Positions 1-9,010 of a stretch of DNA of 64,000 nucleotides are shown piece after piece. The stretch lies in contig FMEL01000002.1 in assembly GCA_900066355.1 (NCBI GenBank), forward strand, positions 186,001 through 250,000, written 5' to 3'. Origin of the DNA: an uncultured Ruminococcus sp. GTDB lineage: Bacteria > Bacillota > Clostridia > Lachnospirales > Lachnospiraceae. Made by a program: the position numbers and the translations under genes. Each line of letters opens with the position of its first letter. The first letter of the stretch is position 1. Under the pieces are notes generated by a model. The model was not told the origin of the DNA and did not search any database. It worked only from the letters and a program-made list of their open reading frames with translations.

Positions 1-591
1 GGAGATATTTCCTCCGCTGCTTATTTCATAGCAGCCGGACTTCTTACTCCGGACAGTGAGATTCTTCTGAAAAATGTGGGCATCAATCCGACCAGGGCCG
101 GAATCCTCAAAGTCTGCATGGATATGGGCGCCGATATTACACTTCTTAATGAAAGTATGGAGGGCGAGCCGACAGCGGACCTTCTTATCCGCACCAGCAG
201 TCTGAAGGGAACAACAATTGAAGGCGGAATCATCCCGACTCTGATCGATGAGATTCCGATGATCGCAGTTATGGCAGCGTTTGCTGATGGTACAACGGTT
301 ATTCGAGATGCCCAGGAACTGAAAGTCAAAGAATCTGACCGTATCACAGTTATGGTTGACAACCTGAAACGTATGGGTGCCGACATTGAAGGTACTGAGG
401 ATGGGATGATCATTCACGGCGGCAGACCACTGCATGGTGCAACCATTGATTCTCATCTGGATCATCGTGTGGCAATGTCCTTTGCAGTTGCAGGTACGAT
501 CTGTGACGGTACCGTGGATATCCTGAACGGGGACTGTGTAAAGATTTCTTATCCGGAATTTTATAATGATCTTTATAGTTTAGGCAAATAA
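1..591 (+). CDS. aroA: 3-phosphoshikimate 1-carboxyvinyltransferase (EPSP synthase), C-terminal part
   Basis: This is the last 196 codons of EPSP synthase; the gene runs off the left edge and is open from the first base. The enzyme joins PEP to shikimate-3-phosphate in the cytosolic shikimate pathway. The visible part opens with GDISSAAYF, the hinge that starts the second domain. It then shows the DEIPM motif with the catalytic Asp, KESDRI with the PEP-binding Lys/Glu/Arg, and LDHRVAMSF near the end. Roughly 230 N-terminal residues are expected outside the window. The frame is intact to its TAA stop and a hairpin terminator follows. aroC, another enzyme of the pathway, lies at the far end of the window and is not co-transcribed. 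Confidence 0.95.
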   Translation, partial: GDISSAAYFIAAGLLTPDSEILLKNVGINPTRAGILKVCMDMGADITLLNESMEGEPTADLLIRTSSLKGTTIEGGIIPTLIDEIPMIAVMAAFADGTTVIRDAQELKVKESDRITVMVDNLKRMGADIEGTEDGMIIHGGRPLHGATIDSHLDHRVAMSFAVAGTICDGTVDILNGDCVKISYPEFYNDLYSLGK

Positions 592-612
592 ACTATTATG
601 TTAAAAATATAG

Positions 613-651
613 CCTGTCATTGCATGAAATGTGATGGCAGGTTTTATATTT
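613..651 (+). terminator. Rho-independent terminator of aroA
   Basis: An 8-bp stem, CCTGTCAT with ATGGCAGG (one G-U pair), is followed by TTTTATATTT. It starts about 20 bases after the aroA stop. Confidence 0.75.
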
Positions 652-740
652 GAAAAAATGTATACTCTCCTGCTTTAAAAGACATCCTAAAAATAAAATC
701 AAATATCGGATGCTATTTTATTAAAATTCAGGAGGTATCT

Positions 741-1727
741 ATGAAAATTTTATTTTATGGCGCAAAAGATTATGACCAGCAGTTTTTCGACAAACTGAAA
801 CCGGAATATCCGGATATTGAATTTGTATTTATTGAATCCAACTTATATAAAGAAACCGCTTCTCTCGCTGCAGGATACGACGGAATCTGTGCATTTGTCA
901 ATGCAGACCTCAGCGCAGATGTAATCGAAGAACTGCATCAACAGAGAATCCGTCTGATTTTGATGCGCTGTGCCGGATATAATAATGTGGATCTTGCAAA
1001 AGCAAAAGAGTGTGGAATTTCGGTGCTGCGCGTACCGAGATATTCACCGGAAGCTGTCGCCGAGCATGCAATGGCACTTGTTTTGACAGCAAACCGTCAT
1101 ACACATAAAGCATATATTAAATGCCGTGAAAATAATTTTTCGTTGAATGGTCTTATGGGAATAAATCTTTACGGAAAAACAGCCGGAATCGTCGGTACAG
1201 GAAAAATCGGTCTTGCAATGGCACGGATATGTCAGGGATTTGGTATGAAAGTTCTGGCATATGATCTGTTCCCAAATGAAAAGACAGGACTTCTCTATGT
1301 TTCACTGGAACAGCTTTTTTCGTCCAGTGACCTGATCAGCCTGCATTGTCCTCTCACACCGGAGACACATCATATAGTTAACCGGGAATCTATTTCTCAT
1401 ATGAAAGACGGTGTCATTCTTGTAAATACTTCCAGAGGAGGTCTGATCTGTACAGAAGATCTGATTGCCGGCATTCGTGATCATAAGTTTTTTGCGGTTG
1501 GACTGGATGTGTATGAAGAAGAATCAGATTTTGTTTATGAAGATATGTCAGAATATATCCTGAAGACCTCTACAGTACAAAGACTTCTCTCTTTTCCGAA
1601 TGTTGCACTGACTTCTCATCAGGGATTTTTTACAGAGGAAGCACTGACCAATATTGCAGAAACAACATTAGAAAATGCAGAGGCCTTTCGGACAGATATG
1701 GAATTAAAGAATGCGGTATCTTGGTAA
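741..1727 (+). CDS. ldhA: D-lactate dehydrogenase (D-2-hydroxyacid dehydrogenase family)
   Basis: A 328-residue NAD-dependent D-2-hydroxyacid dehydrogenase, most likely reducing pyruvate to D-lactate at the end of fermentation. The Rossmann motif GTGKIG is at 152-157, with Asp175 placed to bind the NAD ribose. The family catalytic trio fits Arg232 (NTSRGG), Glu261 and His293 (TSHQGFF). Length and spacing match characterised D-lactate dehydrogenases of about 330 residues. GGAGG lies 5 bases before the ATG. It is monocistronic, with aroA's terminator before it and the stop of nfo converging 3 bases after it. A related 2-hydroxyacid such as 2-hydroxyisocaproate cannot be excluded as the substrate. 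Confidence 0.88.
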   Translation: MKILFYGAKDYDQQFFDKLKPEYPDIEFVFIESNLYKETASLAAGYDGICAFVNADLSADVIEELHQQRIRLILMRCAGYNNVDLAKAKECGISVLRVPRYSPEAVAEHAMALVLTANRHTHKAYIKCRENNFSLNGLMGINLYGKTAGIVGTGKIGLAMARICQGFGMKVLAYDLFPNEKTGLLYVSLEQLFSSSDLISLHCPLTPETHHIVNRESISHMKDGVILVNTSRGGLICTEDLIAGIRDHKFFAVGLDVYEEESDFVYEDMSEYILKTSTVQRLLSFPNVALTSHQGFFTEEALTNIAETTLENAEAFRTDMELKNAVSW

Positions 1728-1730
1728 TAA

Positions 1731-2570
1731 TTACTTTGAATAAGCTTCTCTTAATAAGGAGATTTCTTTTGTCCATCCTTCATCATCGTTTGGTGTCTCA
1801 AGGATAAAAGGAATCTCTTTTAATTTTGGATGACAGATCACACGTACAAGAGCATCCAGACCGATTTTACCCTCTCCTATCCGTGCATGGCGATCTTTGT
1901 GGCTTCCAAGGTCATTGAGACTGTCGTTTAAATGAACAGCCTTTAAATTGTCCAGACCTATAATATGATCAAATGCATCTAAAACACCATCCAGATCATT
2001 CACAATGTCATAGCCTCCATCCCATACATGACATGTATCCAGACAGACACCTATTTTATTTTTCAGGTGTACAAGATCAAAAATTTTTCTGAGTTCCTCA
2101 AAATTCCGTCCTACTTCACTCCCCTTACCGGACATGGTCTCAAGCAGAACTGTGGTACTCTGTCCTTCAGTAAGTACATCATTGAGAATTTCAGCTATCT
2201 TCTGAATTCCGACCTCAGCGCCCTGTCCTACATGACTGCCCGGATGAAAGTTATAATAATTTCCCGGAGTGTATTCCATTCTTTGAAGGTCATCTGCAAA
2301 TGTTTCTCTTGCAAAATCCCGGAGATTTTCTTTTGCAGCGCATGCATTTAATGTGTATGGCGCATGTGCAACGATCTTTCCGAAGTGACAGGATTCTGTA
2401 AGTTCGAGAAAGTTTCGGATGTCTTTTTCATCGATGGCTTTGGCTTTTCCTCCGCGTGGATTTCTGGTAAAAAATGCAAATGTGTTACCGCCGTTGGCAA
2501 TCATCTGCTTTGCCATTGCTGTATAGCCTTTTGAAGATGAGGTATGATTTCCGATATATAATGTTGTCAT
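1731..2570 (-). CDS. nfo: Endonuclease IV (AP endonuclease)
   Basis: A 279-residue TIM-barrel AP endonuclease that cuts 5' of abasic sites in base-excision repair. The tri-zinc ligands line up with E. coli Nfo: His69, His109 (NFHPGSH), Glu144 (LLETMSGKG), Asp178 and His181 (CLDTCH), His213 (HLNDS), Asp226 and His228 (SHKDRH), and Glu258 (LETPN). The length is normal for the family. The start follows AAAGGAG. The gene stands alone, converging on ldhA and divergent from the CapA-like gene. No terminator is visible between the two facing stop codons. Confidence 0.95.
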   Translation of the reverse strand: MTTLYIGNHTSSSKGYTAMAKQMIANGGNTFAFFTRNPRGGKAKAIDEKDIRNFLELTESCHFGKIVAHAPYTLNACAAKENLRDFARETFADDLQRMEYTPGNYYNFHPGSHVGQGAEVGIQKIAEILNDVLTEGQSTTVLLETMSGKGSEVGRNFEELRKIFDLVHLKNKIGVCLDTCHVWDGGYDIVNDLDGVLDAFDHIIGLDNLKAVHLNDSLNDLGSHKDRHARIGEGKIGLDALVRVICHPKLKEIPFILETPNDDEGWTKEISLLREAYSK

Positions 2571-2605
2571 AAAAATTCTCCTTTGTTAGTTTTTTTGAAA
2601 AGTCA

Positions 2606-2634
2606 TTGACGGAATCCCCCAAAGTTCTTATACT
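2606..2634 (+). promoter_or_regulatory. SigA-type promoter of the CapA-like gene
   Basis: TTGACG and TATACT are separated by 17 bases. The predicted transcript start near 2641 makes the upstream in-frame ATG at 2643 almost leaderless and supports the later ATG at 2700 as the true start. Confidence 0.7.
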
Positions 2635-2699
2635 TTTCTTAAATGACAAAAATTGACATTTTTCGAGAAAATATGTTACAGGGGAGAAGGGGGAAACAT

Positions 2700-3986
2700 A
2701 TGAAACAGTCTGTCCATAAAAAGCGTCCGGTTCATAAAAAGCAGGTGCACAAAAAGAGTAAAATATTAAAAAAATCGCAATATTACAGACAACAGCAGCT
2801 TCGATACAGAATTTTTGGTGTTGCTGCCATTCTGGTTGTTGTGTTACTGCTCCTTCTGATCAGAGGATGCTCTTCCACCAAAGCGAAGTCAGTCTCATCA
2901 GATCAGGTACAGACCGAAGAAAAACTTACCGTCACACCAGAGCCTGCTATGGATCCGGTATCACTTACAATCAGTGTTGTCGGTGACTGTACACTTGGTA
3001 CTGACGAAGAATTTGATTATGATACCAGTCTGAATGCATATTACGATAACAATGGTCCGGACTATTTCTTTGCAAATGTAAAAAATATTTTTGAGGCGGA
3101 TAACCTTACGATTGCAAACTTTGAAGGTACACTTACGGATTCTGAGGATCGTGAAGATAAGCAGTTTGCATTTAAAGCGCCTGCGTCTTATGCTGATATT
3201 CTTACTGCCGGCTCTGTTGAAGCAGTCAATACTGCAAATAACCACAGTCATGATTATGGGGACCAGAGTTTTGATGATACTTTAAGTGCTCTGGACGCAG
3301 CAGGTATCATTCATTTTGGCTATGATGAAACCGCGGTCACTGAGGTAAATGGTATCAAAGTCGGTATGGTCGGTATTTATGAACTTAATGATCATCTCGG
3401 CAGAGAGGAACAGTTGAAACAAAATATTGAAAAGGTTAAAAAAGATGGTGCACAGCTGATCATTGTTATCTTCCACTGGGGAAACGAAAAAGAAGAAGTC
3501 CCGGACAGTAATCAGACTACGCTTGGACATCTTGCAATTGATCTTGGTGCCGATCTTGTATGTGGACACCATCCTCATGTCCTTCAGGGAATTGAGGAAT
3601 ACAAAGGCAAAAACATTGTTTACAGTCTCGGCAACTTCTGTTTTGGAGGAAATGCTTATCCGAGTGATATGGATACAATGATCTTTCAGCAGACCTTTAC
3701 AATTGATTCAAATGGTGTAAAAGCTGACAATGTTACAAATATCATTCCGTGTTCTATTTCATCCGATTCTGACTACAATAATTACCAGCCGACACCGGTC
3801 AGCGGCGAGGAAGCAGACAGTATCCTGCAGAAGATTCAGGAGCGGAGCTCCTGGATTGGAAGCGGATCTACGGAAAATTCTGAAGGGGACGATACCTACG
3901 AAGATTCAGAAGGTACTGACTCTGAAGATTCATCCGAGGATTATTCGGGCGATGAGGATCTCACGGATTCTTACGACGAAATGTAA
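2700..3986 (+). CDS. CapA-family metallophosphoesterase-like protein, membrane anchored
   Basis: This 428-residue protein belongs to the CapA/PgsA family (bacterial capsule synthesis protein), whose fold resembles calcineurin-type phosphoesterases. A Lys/His-rich cytoplasmic tail (1-37) precedes one membrane helix at about 39-54. The outside domain carries GDCTLGTD (Asp96), NFEGTL (140-145), NNHSHD (180-185), HWG (259-261), GHHPH (289-293) and GNF (311-313), all typical. The last 40 residues are almost entirely Asp, Glu, Ser, Thr and Tyr. The start was chosen for the strong AGAAGGGGG ribosome site. Family members act in poly-gamma-glutamate synthesis, but no capBC partners are nearby, so the substrate is unknown. 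Its 3' end overlaps the convergent LysR gene by 26 bases. Confidence 0.8.
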   Translation: MKQSVHKKRPVHKKQVHKKSKILKKSQYYRQQQLRYRIFGVAAILVVVLLLLLIRGCSSTKAKSVSSDQVQTEEKLTVTPEPAMDPVSLTISVVGDCTLGTDEEFDYDTSLNAYYDNNGPDYFFANVKNIFEADNLTIANFEGTLTDSEDREDKQFAFKAPASYADILTAGSVEAVNTANNHSHDYGDQSFDDTLSALDAAGIIHFGYDETAVTEVNGIKVGMVGIYELNDHLGREEQLKQNIEKVKKDGAQLIIVIFHWGNEKEEVPDSNQTTLGHLAIDLGADLVCGHHPHVLQGIEEYKGKNIVYSLGNFCFGGNAYPSDMDTMIFQQTFTIDSNGVKADNVTNIIPCSISSDSDYNNYQPTPVSGEEADSILQKIQERSSWIGSGSTENSEGDDTYEDSEGTDSEDSSEDYSGDEDLTDSYDEM

Positions 3987-4878
3987 GATCGAGAAGTCGG
4001 ATTTCCGGGATATTACCTACCGTCTTCAATAATTCATTCAGGAAATCGTCAATCAGTGGATGTTCGCTTCTCTGGTCATTCATAATTGCATAGCAAGTAC
4101 GATACTCCGGACCGTTTTCAATGGAAACGATCCGGCAGTTTTCTTTTTCGGCAAGTTTTCGACCAAGAGTTGCCGGCATGATCGCCCATGCATTTTTCAG
4201 ATCCAGAAGCTGTCTGAGCAGTGCCATATTGTCCAGCATGACTTTTACTTTGGGGTCATTGCCAAACCAGTAATCGTGCCACATAAGGAAGGTATTGCTC
4301 CAGGGAATATAGATTTCATCCGCACTGTCAAGCTGTGAAGGAAGAATTCCATCCTGGTATGGCGCATCTTCTTCGCATACAAAGACAAGCTGCTCTTCAA
4401 AGAGAGGAATTGTTTGTACTTTCTTAAAAAAATGCGGATTTGTGATCAGACCAAGATCCGCATCTTTGTTTTCGACTGCTTTATAAGAAAGATTAGACTG
4501 CATGGTATTGATATGCAGGCTACATTTTGGATGTTCCTCAAGGAAATTACCAATGACTTGTGGCATAAAATAAAAGTTCATACTGTCAACATTCACAATC
4601 CGAAGCTGTGTCGAAGGCTGTTCAAATTTGATTTTTCCTGTCTCAATCCATAACTGCTCCCATTTGCGCGCAATCGGGACAAAACGCTGTCCAGCTTCGG
4701 TAAGCTCCAGTGTACGGGAACCTTTTTTGCGTATGATCAGTTCTGTTCCGAGCTCTTCTTCCAGCGCAGACAGACGATGGCTGAGGGCAGGCTGTGATAC
4801 AAACAGGCTCTCAGCCGCTTTAGAAAGGGACGGACTGGATGCAATGGTAAGAAAGGTATGTATGTCTGTGTAATTCAT
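3961..4878 (-). CDS. LysR-family transcriptional regulator
   Basis: A 305-residue LysR-type regulator. The N-terminal winged helix shows the usual LSKAAESLFVSQPALSHRLS recognition segment (about 18-37), followed by the linker helix and a two-lobed effector domain. The ATG was set at 4878 because GGAGG lies 6 bases upstream; the longer reading adds 24 residues with no ribosome site. It is divergent from the YoaK-type gene across 115 AT-rich bases, so that gene and itself are the natural targets. The effector cannot be read from the sequence. Confidence 0.88.
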   Translation of the reverse strand: MNYTDIHTFLTIASSPSLSKAAESLFVSQPALSHRLSALEEELGTELIIRKKGSRTLELTEAGQRFVPIARKWEQLWIETGKIKFEQPSTQLRIVNVDSMNFYFMPQVIGNFLEEHPKCSLHINTMQSNLSYKAVENKDADLGLITNPHFFKKVQTIPLFEEQLVFVCEEDAPYQDGILPSQLDSADEIYIPWSNTFLMWHDYWFGNDPKVKVMLDNMALLRQLLDLKNAWAIMPATLGRKLAEKENCRIVSIENGPEYRTCYAIMNDQRSEHPLIDDFLNELLKTVGNIPEIRLLDLTFRRKNP

Positions 4879-4892
4879 GAAATTCCTCCATA

Positions 4893-4909
4893 TATAAAAG
4901 TGATTTATA
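4893..4909. promoter_or_regulatory. Candidate LysR operator
   Basis: TATAAA and TTTATA form an inverted repeat separated by 5 bases, containing a T-N11-A core. It lies just before the LysR start in the divergent intergenic region. The region is very AT-rich, so chance symmetry is a real possibility. Confidence 0.35.
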
Positions 4910-4993
4910 TTATATAGATAAAATATTAATTTTACAATATATATATGCAAGATTATAATAAATCCAGTGAATTTAAGAAAAGGAATGATTTAA

Positions 4994-5680
4994 ATGGATG
5001 AAGCGACACTAGAAAGGCATCTGCATCTTACGATGACGTTGATTGGTGGTTTTATGGGTGGCTATGCAATCCTTAACCGTCATGATGTATTTGGCTCTGC
5101 ACAGACAGGAAATATGATTTCTCTTGCAATGGATGCCGTGGGACATCCGGATGAACAGTGGTTTTTCCGTGTACTGGCATTGGTGATCTACATTGTTTCC
5201 ATGGCAGCAACTGTAGTAATCTCTCATAAAATATCAAAAATAAATCAAAAAAGACTCAGCATCCTGATTGATGGAGCAGTATTACTGATCCTTGGATTTT
5301 ATCCCAAGGAAATGAATCCGTTTGTTGCATTGTTTCCGATATTTTTTGCTACTGCTTTTCAGTGGTGTTCTTTTAAGGGTGCCGATGGTTTTGCAAGTTC
5401 CAGTATTTTTTCTACAAATAATCTGCGTCAGTGTGTTACAGGATTTACCGAATATCTGTGCAGCAAAGATACAGAATCTCTTCGAAGAGGAATCTATTTC
5501 GGAAAGGTACTGATCTGCTTTTACGGAGGAGCTGCAATTGCTTTTCTTTCCTGCAAACTTCTTGATCTGAAAGGATCTTGGATCGCAATTTTACCGACAG
5601 TTGCAGCATTCGTTATGTGTAATGCAGAATATGTTTTATATGACGTCAAAAAAAAGGATATCCTTAAGGCATCTGCCTGA
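4994..5680 (+). CDS. YoaK-family (DUF1275) membrane protein
   Basis: A 228-residue polytopic membrane protein of the YoaK/DUF1275 family, with about six hydrophobic segments. Family hallmarks are the early DVFGSAQTGNMISLA stretch (about 31-46) and STNNLRQC (about 135-142). The biochemical role of the family is not established; transport or stress roles have been suggested for some members. An AAAAGGA ribosome site precedes the ATG. It is probably controlled by the divergent LysR gene. The last codons and the stop lie inside a strong terminator hairpin. Confidence 0.8.
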   Translation: MDEATLERHLHLTMTLIGGFMGGYAILNRHDVFGSAQTGNMISLAMDAVGHPDEQWFFRVLALVIYIVSMAATVVISHKISKINQKRLSILIDGAVLLILGFYPKEMNPFVALFPIFFATAFQWCSFKGADGFASSSIFSTNNLRQCVTGFTEYLCSKDTESLRRGIYFGKVLICFYGGAAIAFLSCKLLDLKGSWIAILPTVAAFVMCNAEYVLYDVKKKDILKASA

Positions 5681-5693
5681 GGGTATCCTTTTT
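5648..5693. terminator. Bidirectional terminator overlapping the yoaK-like stop codon
   Basis: A near-continuous 14-bp stem (5657-5670 with 5675-5688, one bulged A, ATCT loop) is flanked by A9 on the left and T5 on the right. It can stop transcription from both sides. The TGA of the plus-strand gene is inside the hairpin. Confidence 0.85.
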
Positions 5694-5733
5694 ACTGTTC
5701 TTATACATAAGAGTCCAAGTGGCTCTCTTTTAT

Positions 5734-7404
5734 TTATGCTGCATCATCTGCTGCTTCTGTCTCACCATCTACGCTGCTGTCTGTTGCGCTTGTATCCTGA
5801 TCTTCATCTGTTGCGGTCATGCTTTCAACTGCTGAGGTAAGGATAGTCTCAAGCTGTGTTGCAAGTTCATCCGGAACACCGGCTGCCTTGATATTTGCAA
5901 GGAAAGTATCCCAGTTGATATTTGCTACATATTCAGTCATTGCTGCATCGTCAGAACCATCATAAGTCTTATCCAGAGAAGTCAGATCCGGAACATCTAC
6001 GCCATCTCCATATCCACCACTTATTGTAAGTGTGGCAATCGGTGCACCTGAAGTTGTAACAGTCAGACCCATAGAACTTGAATCTGTAGACGCATCAGAT
6101 TTAAGATTGATCACAATACCAAATCCTGCCAGCGGGTTGGATGCTGCTTCGCTTTCCCCGTCTGTATTTGCAGCATCAGCTTCTGCTACCGGGAAGGTTA
6201 CATTTAAGGTTCCATTATAGTAACCTGCTTTTTCCGGTTTTGTTTCGAGGTTTTCGACGTTAATATCAGCTGCCTCTGTTCCGTCTATTGCGAAGATATA
6301 ATCTCCATTCAGAAGTCCATCACTGGTTGTGCCGCTTCCGGTCAGTGTAAGGGAAGAATCCTCTGCTGTAATTTCAAGAAGTAATGCAGAAGTATCACCA
6401 TCAGATGGTGCTTTCCATGTGAATACAGGAGTAGTTTCTGCTCCGTCTATGACGGCAAATTCACGTCCGACGATTTTATTGTCTGCATTTACCCATACTT
6501 TTGAGGAAAATACAGGATCTTCGGAAACTTCTCCGTCAGCAGATCCGATACTGTCAAGCGCATCTGCTACAGCATCCTCAAACTGCTGATACTGGTCTTC
6601 TCCATCGGAGGCACCTGCCCACTGTTCAAATAAGCCTTTGATCTCAGCATCATCTTTGGCTGCAGTAAGGATTCCCTCTGCCATAGCTGTAACAGCTTTT
6701 TCAGAAACAGTTCCCTCATATACAGTACAGTCTTCACTGATACCATCTACAGATACAGACTCTTCAACAGAAGATCCATCTTCGATATTATCAATGATAA
6801 TATTTCCGTAGCGGTCAAGAAGTGTTCCGAGTGTATCAGAATCCGGAAGTGCAGAAGAAAGATCTGACAGTGCATTCATGTAGGTGCTCATGATTTCCTG
6901 TGAATTCTCTGCTACTCCTTCGGAAGTTGTTACAGTGCCTTCAATTGGTGCCGAAATATATCCGTCCGACAATTCAGGAATCTGAATGTATTCGACCATG
7001 TTTGCAAGATCCATATAGAAATTCAGATCACACAGTTTTGTGTCGTTCAGAAGCAGTCCACCGGCAATGGCCTCCACACCATCTTTGATGGTAATATCAC
7101 TGTCAAAAGTAAAGCTCTGAAGCCAGGAAACATCGGTACCTCCCATAAGCGCACCGGCAAGTGCCCGTCCCGTATCTTCTACAGTCAGTGTAAATGTGCT
7201 TTTTGTTCCTTCGCAGGCTTTCTGGTAATTCTCAAGATAGCCGTTCCATGCTTCCGGTAATTTACTTACTACATTTGCAAGTGCAGTTTTTTCTGTTTCC
7301 TGATAGGAACCTGCTGCGAATACGGTGCTGCTGCCGGAAACAACCAGAGAAGCTCCCATTGCTGTAACAACAGCCTTTTTTAAAATCTGTCTGGTACGAT
7401 TCAT
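5734..7404 (-). CDS. Secreted protein of unknown function
   Basis: I do not recognise a family. The 556-residue product starts with a signal peptide: basic RTRQILKK, a hydrophobic stretch and a TVFAA cleavage region, with no lipobox cysteine, so release or loose wall association is expected. The mature protein is acidic and rich in Ser, Thr, Ala and Asp. Stretches such as FTLTVEDTGRALAGAL and LNGDYIFAIDG look beta-rich, and the tail (TDEDQDTSATDSS onward) is disordered-looking. Two adjacent ATGs follow AAGGAGA; the second has the better spacing and was chosen. The gene is monocistronic and ends at the shared bidirectional terminator. A surface, adhesin-like or lipoprotein-like role is only a guess. 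Confidence 0.8.
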   Translation of the reverse strand: MNRTRQILKKAVVTAMGASLVVSGSSTVFAAGSYQETEKTALANVVSKLPEAWNGYLENYQKACEGTKSTFTLTVEDTGRALAGALMGGTDVSWLQSFTFDSDITIKDGVEAIAGGLLLNDTKLCDLNFYMDLANMVEYIQIPELSDGYISAPIEGTVTTSEGVAENSQEIMSTYMNALSDLSSALPDSDTLGTLLDRYGNIIIDNIEDGSSVEESVSVDGISEDCTVYEGTVSEKAVTAMAEGILTAAKDDAEIKGLFEQWAGASDGEDQYQQFEDAVADALDSIGSADGEVSEDPVFSSKVWVNADNKIVGREFAVIDGAETTPVFTWKAPSDGDTSALLLEITAEDSSLTLTGSGTTSDGLLNGDYIFAIDGTEAADINVENLETKPEKAGYYNGTLNVTFPVAEADAANTDGESEAASNPLAGFGIVINLKSDASTDSSSMGLTVTTSGAPIATLTISGGYGDGVDVPDLTSLDKTYDGSDDAAMTEYVANINWDTFLANIKAAGVPDELATQLETILTSAVESMTATDEDQDTSATDSSVDGETEAADDAA

Positions 7405-7503
7405 CATAAATCTCCTTCCATTTATATGTGATGATTGTATAGATATAGACAGTTTATCATGCTTTTGTCGAATATACAATATTTTTGAAGAATTATGGCA
7501 CGA

Positions 7504-7533
7504 TTGACTTTTTATTCTGTATTGTTGTATTAT
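7504..7533 (+). promoter_or_regulatory. Promoter of the aldehyde dehydrogenase gene
   Basis: TTGACT and TATTAT are separated by 18 bases, about 45 bases before the start codon. Confidence 0.55.
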
Positions 7534-7579
7534 ATATTCACATAAGAATCTTAAGATTTATCGAAAAGAGGAAATTTTC

Positions 7580-8959
7580 ATGACAGAGACAGAAATCAAA
7601 ACGCTGATTGAAAATCAGAGAAACTTTTTTCATACCGGTGATACTTTTCCGGTAAAAAAACGTATTGAGAAGCTTCGTAAATTAAAAACGGCTGTTCTGC
7701 AGCACGAGGCAGAGATTAATGAAGCATTGAAAAAAGACCTTGGCAAAAGTGCTTTTGAAAGTTATATGTGTGAAACAGGGCTTGTCTTAAGTGAACTTAC
7801 ACATATGATCCATCATGTAAGAGAATATGCCGAGAGACAGGATGTACCGACACCGATGGCACAGTTTGCTGCGCACAGTTATAAGAAACCTGTTCCTTAC
7901 GGTGTAGTTCTTATTATGAGTCCATGGAACTATCCGCTTCAGCTTTCTCTGGAACCTCTGATCGATGCGATTGCCGCCGGTAATACGGTAATCCTGAAAC
8001 CAAGTGTCTTCTCTCCTGCCACAACCGCAGTTGTCAAAGCGATTCTTGCAGACTGTTTTGATCCTTCTTATGTGGCTGTGGTCGAAGGCGGACGTGAAGA
8101 AAATACAGCTCTTCTGAACGAACGGTTTGATTATATCTTTTTTACGGGAAGTCAGCATGTCGGCAGAGAGGTTATGACAAAGGCCGCTGTACACCTGACT
8201 CCGGTTACACTGGAATTAGGGGGAAAAAGTCCATGTATCGTTGACCGTCGATGCAATTTGAAACTGGCAGCCAGACGTATCGTGTTTGGTAAACTTCTGA
8301 ACTGCGGACAGACCTGTGTTGCCCCGGATTATATTTACTGTGACCGCAAAATAAAGGACAAATTGGTGCGCCAGATCATCCGGCAGATCAACCGGCAGTA
8401 TACAACAGAACCGCTTAAAAATCCAGATTATGGAAAGATCATCAATGAGAAACATTTCCGACGGCTTCTCGGACTGATCGATCAAGAAAAAGTTGTTGCC
8501 GGCGGAAATTATAACGAGGAAACGATGCAGATTGAACCTACGGTACTTGATAACGTAACCTTCGAAGACGCAGTCATGCAGGAAGAAATTTTTGGTCCGC
8601 TTCTTCCGATCATTACCTATGATTCGATTGATGAAGCAATCGAAAAAATCAATTCCATGGCACATCCGCTGGCAGTTTATGTATTTACTTCCAGGGGAAG
8701 ACTTGCAAACAAAGTGATGGAACGCTGTGATTTCGGCGGTGGATGCATTAATGATACGTTGATTCATCTGGCAACGTCAGAAATGGGATTTGGCGGATTT
8801 GGCGAAAGCGGCATGGGCGCTTACCATGGCGAAGAAGGCTTCCGTACCTTTACACATTACAAGAGCATTGTAAATAAAAAGTCCTGGCCGGACCTTTCCA
8901 TACGGTATCAGCCATATAACCCTAAGAACGAAAAAAAACTCCGGAAGTTCCTGAAATGA
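7580..8959 (+). CDS. Aldehyde dehydrogenase (class 3-like)
   Basis: A 459-residue NAD(P)-dependent aldehyde dehydrogenase. The fold markers are PWNYP (116-120), FTGS (188-191), LELGGKS (211-217, general base Glu212) and the nucleophile Cys246 in CGQTCVAP. The length and the lack of an N-terminal extension resemble the ALDH3 group, which oxidises medium- and long-chain or aromatic aldehydes; the physiological substrate is not evident. AGAGGA precedes the ATG. It has its own promoter and is closed by a hairpin that starts inside the coding region. Confidence 0.9.
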   Translation: MTETEIKTLIENQRNFFHTGDTFPVKKRIEKLRKLKTAVLQHEAEINEALKKDLGKSAFESYMCETGLVLSELTHMIHHVREYAERQDVPTPMAQFAAHSYKKPVPYGVVLIMSPWNYPLQLSLEPLIDAIAAGNTVILKPSVFSPATTAVVKAILADCFDPSYVAVVEGGREENTALLNERFDYIFFTGSQHVGREVMTKAAVHLTPVTLELGGKSPCIVDRRCNLKLAARRIVFGKLLNCGQTCVAPDYIYCDRKIKDKLVRQIIRQINRQYTTEPLKNPDYGKIINEKHFRRLLGLIDQEKVVAGGNYNEETMQIEPTVLDNVTFEDAVMQEEIFGPLLPIITYDSIDEAIEKINSMAHPLAVYVFTSRGRLANKVMERCDFGGGCINDTLIHLATSEMGFGGFGESGMGAYHGEEGFRTFTHYKSIVNKKSWPDLSIRYQPYNPKNEKKLRKFLK

Positions 8960-8982
8960 TCAGGAGCTCTCCGGAGCTTTTT
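8934..8982. terminator. Bidirectional terminator overlapping the aldehyde dehydrogenase stop
   Basis: CTCCGGA (8939-8945) pairs with TCCGGAG (8970-8976), and an inner stem GTTCCTGA with TCAGGAGC sits above it. An A8 run precedes it and CTTTTT follows. The TGA stop is inside the loop. It also faces the end of the convergent MATE gene. Confidence 0.8.
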
Positions 8983-9010
8983 CTGTTTATTATAAGGATG
9001 ATTATTGATT

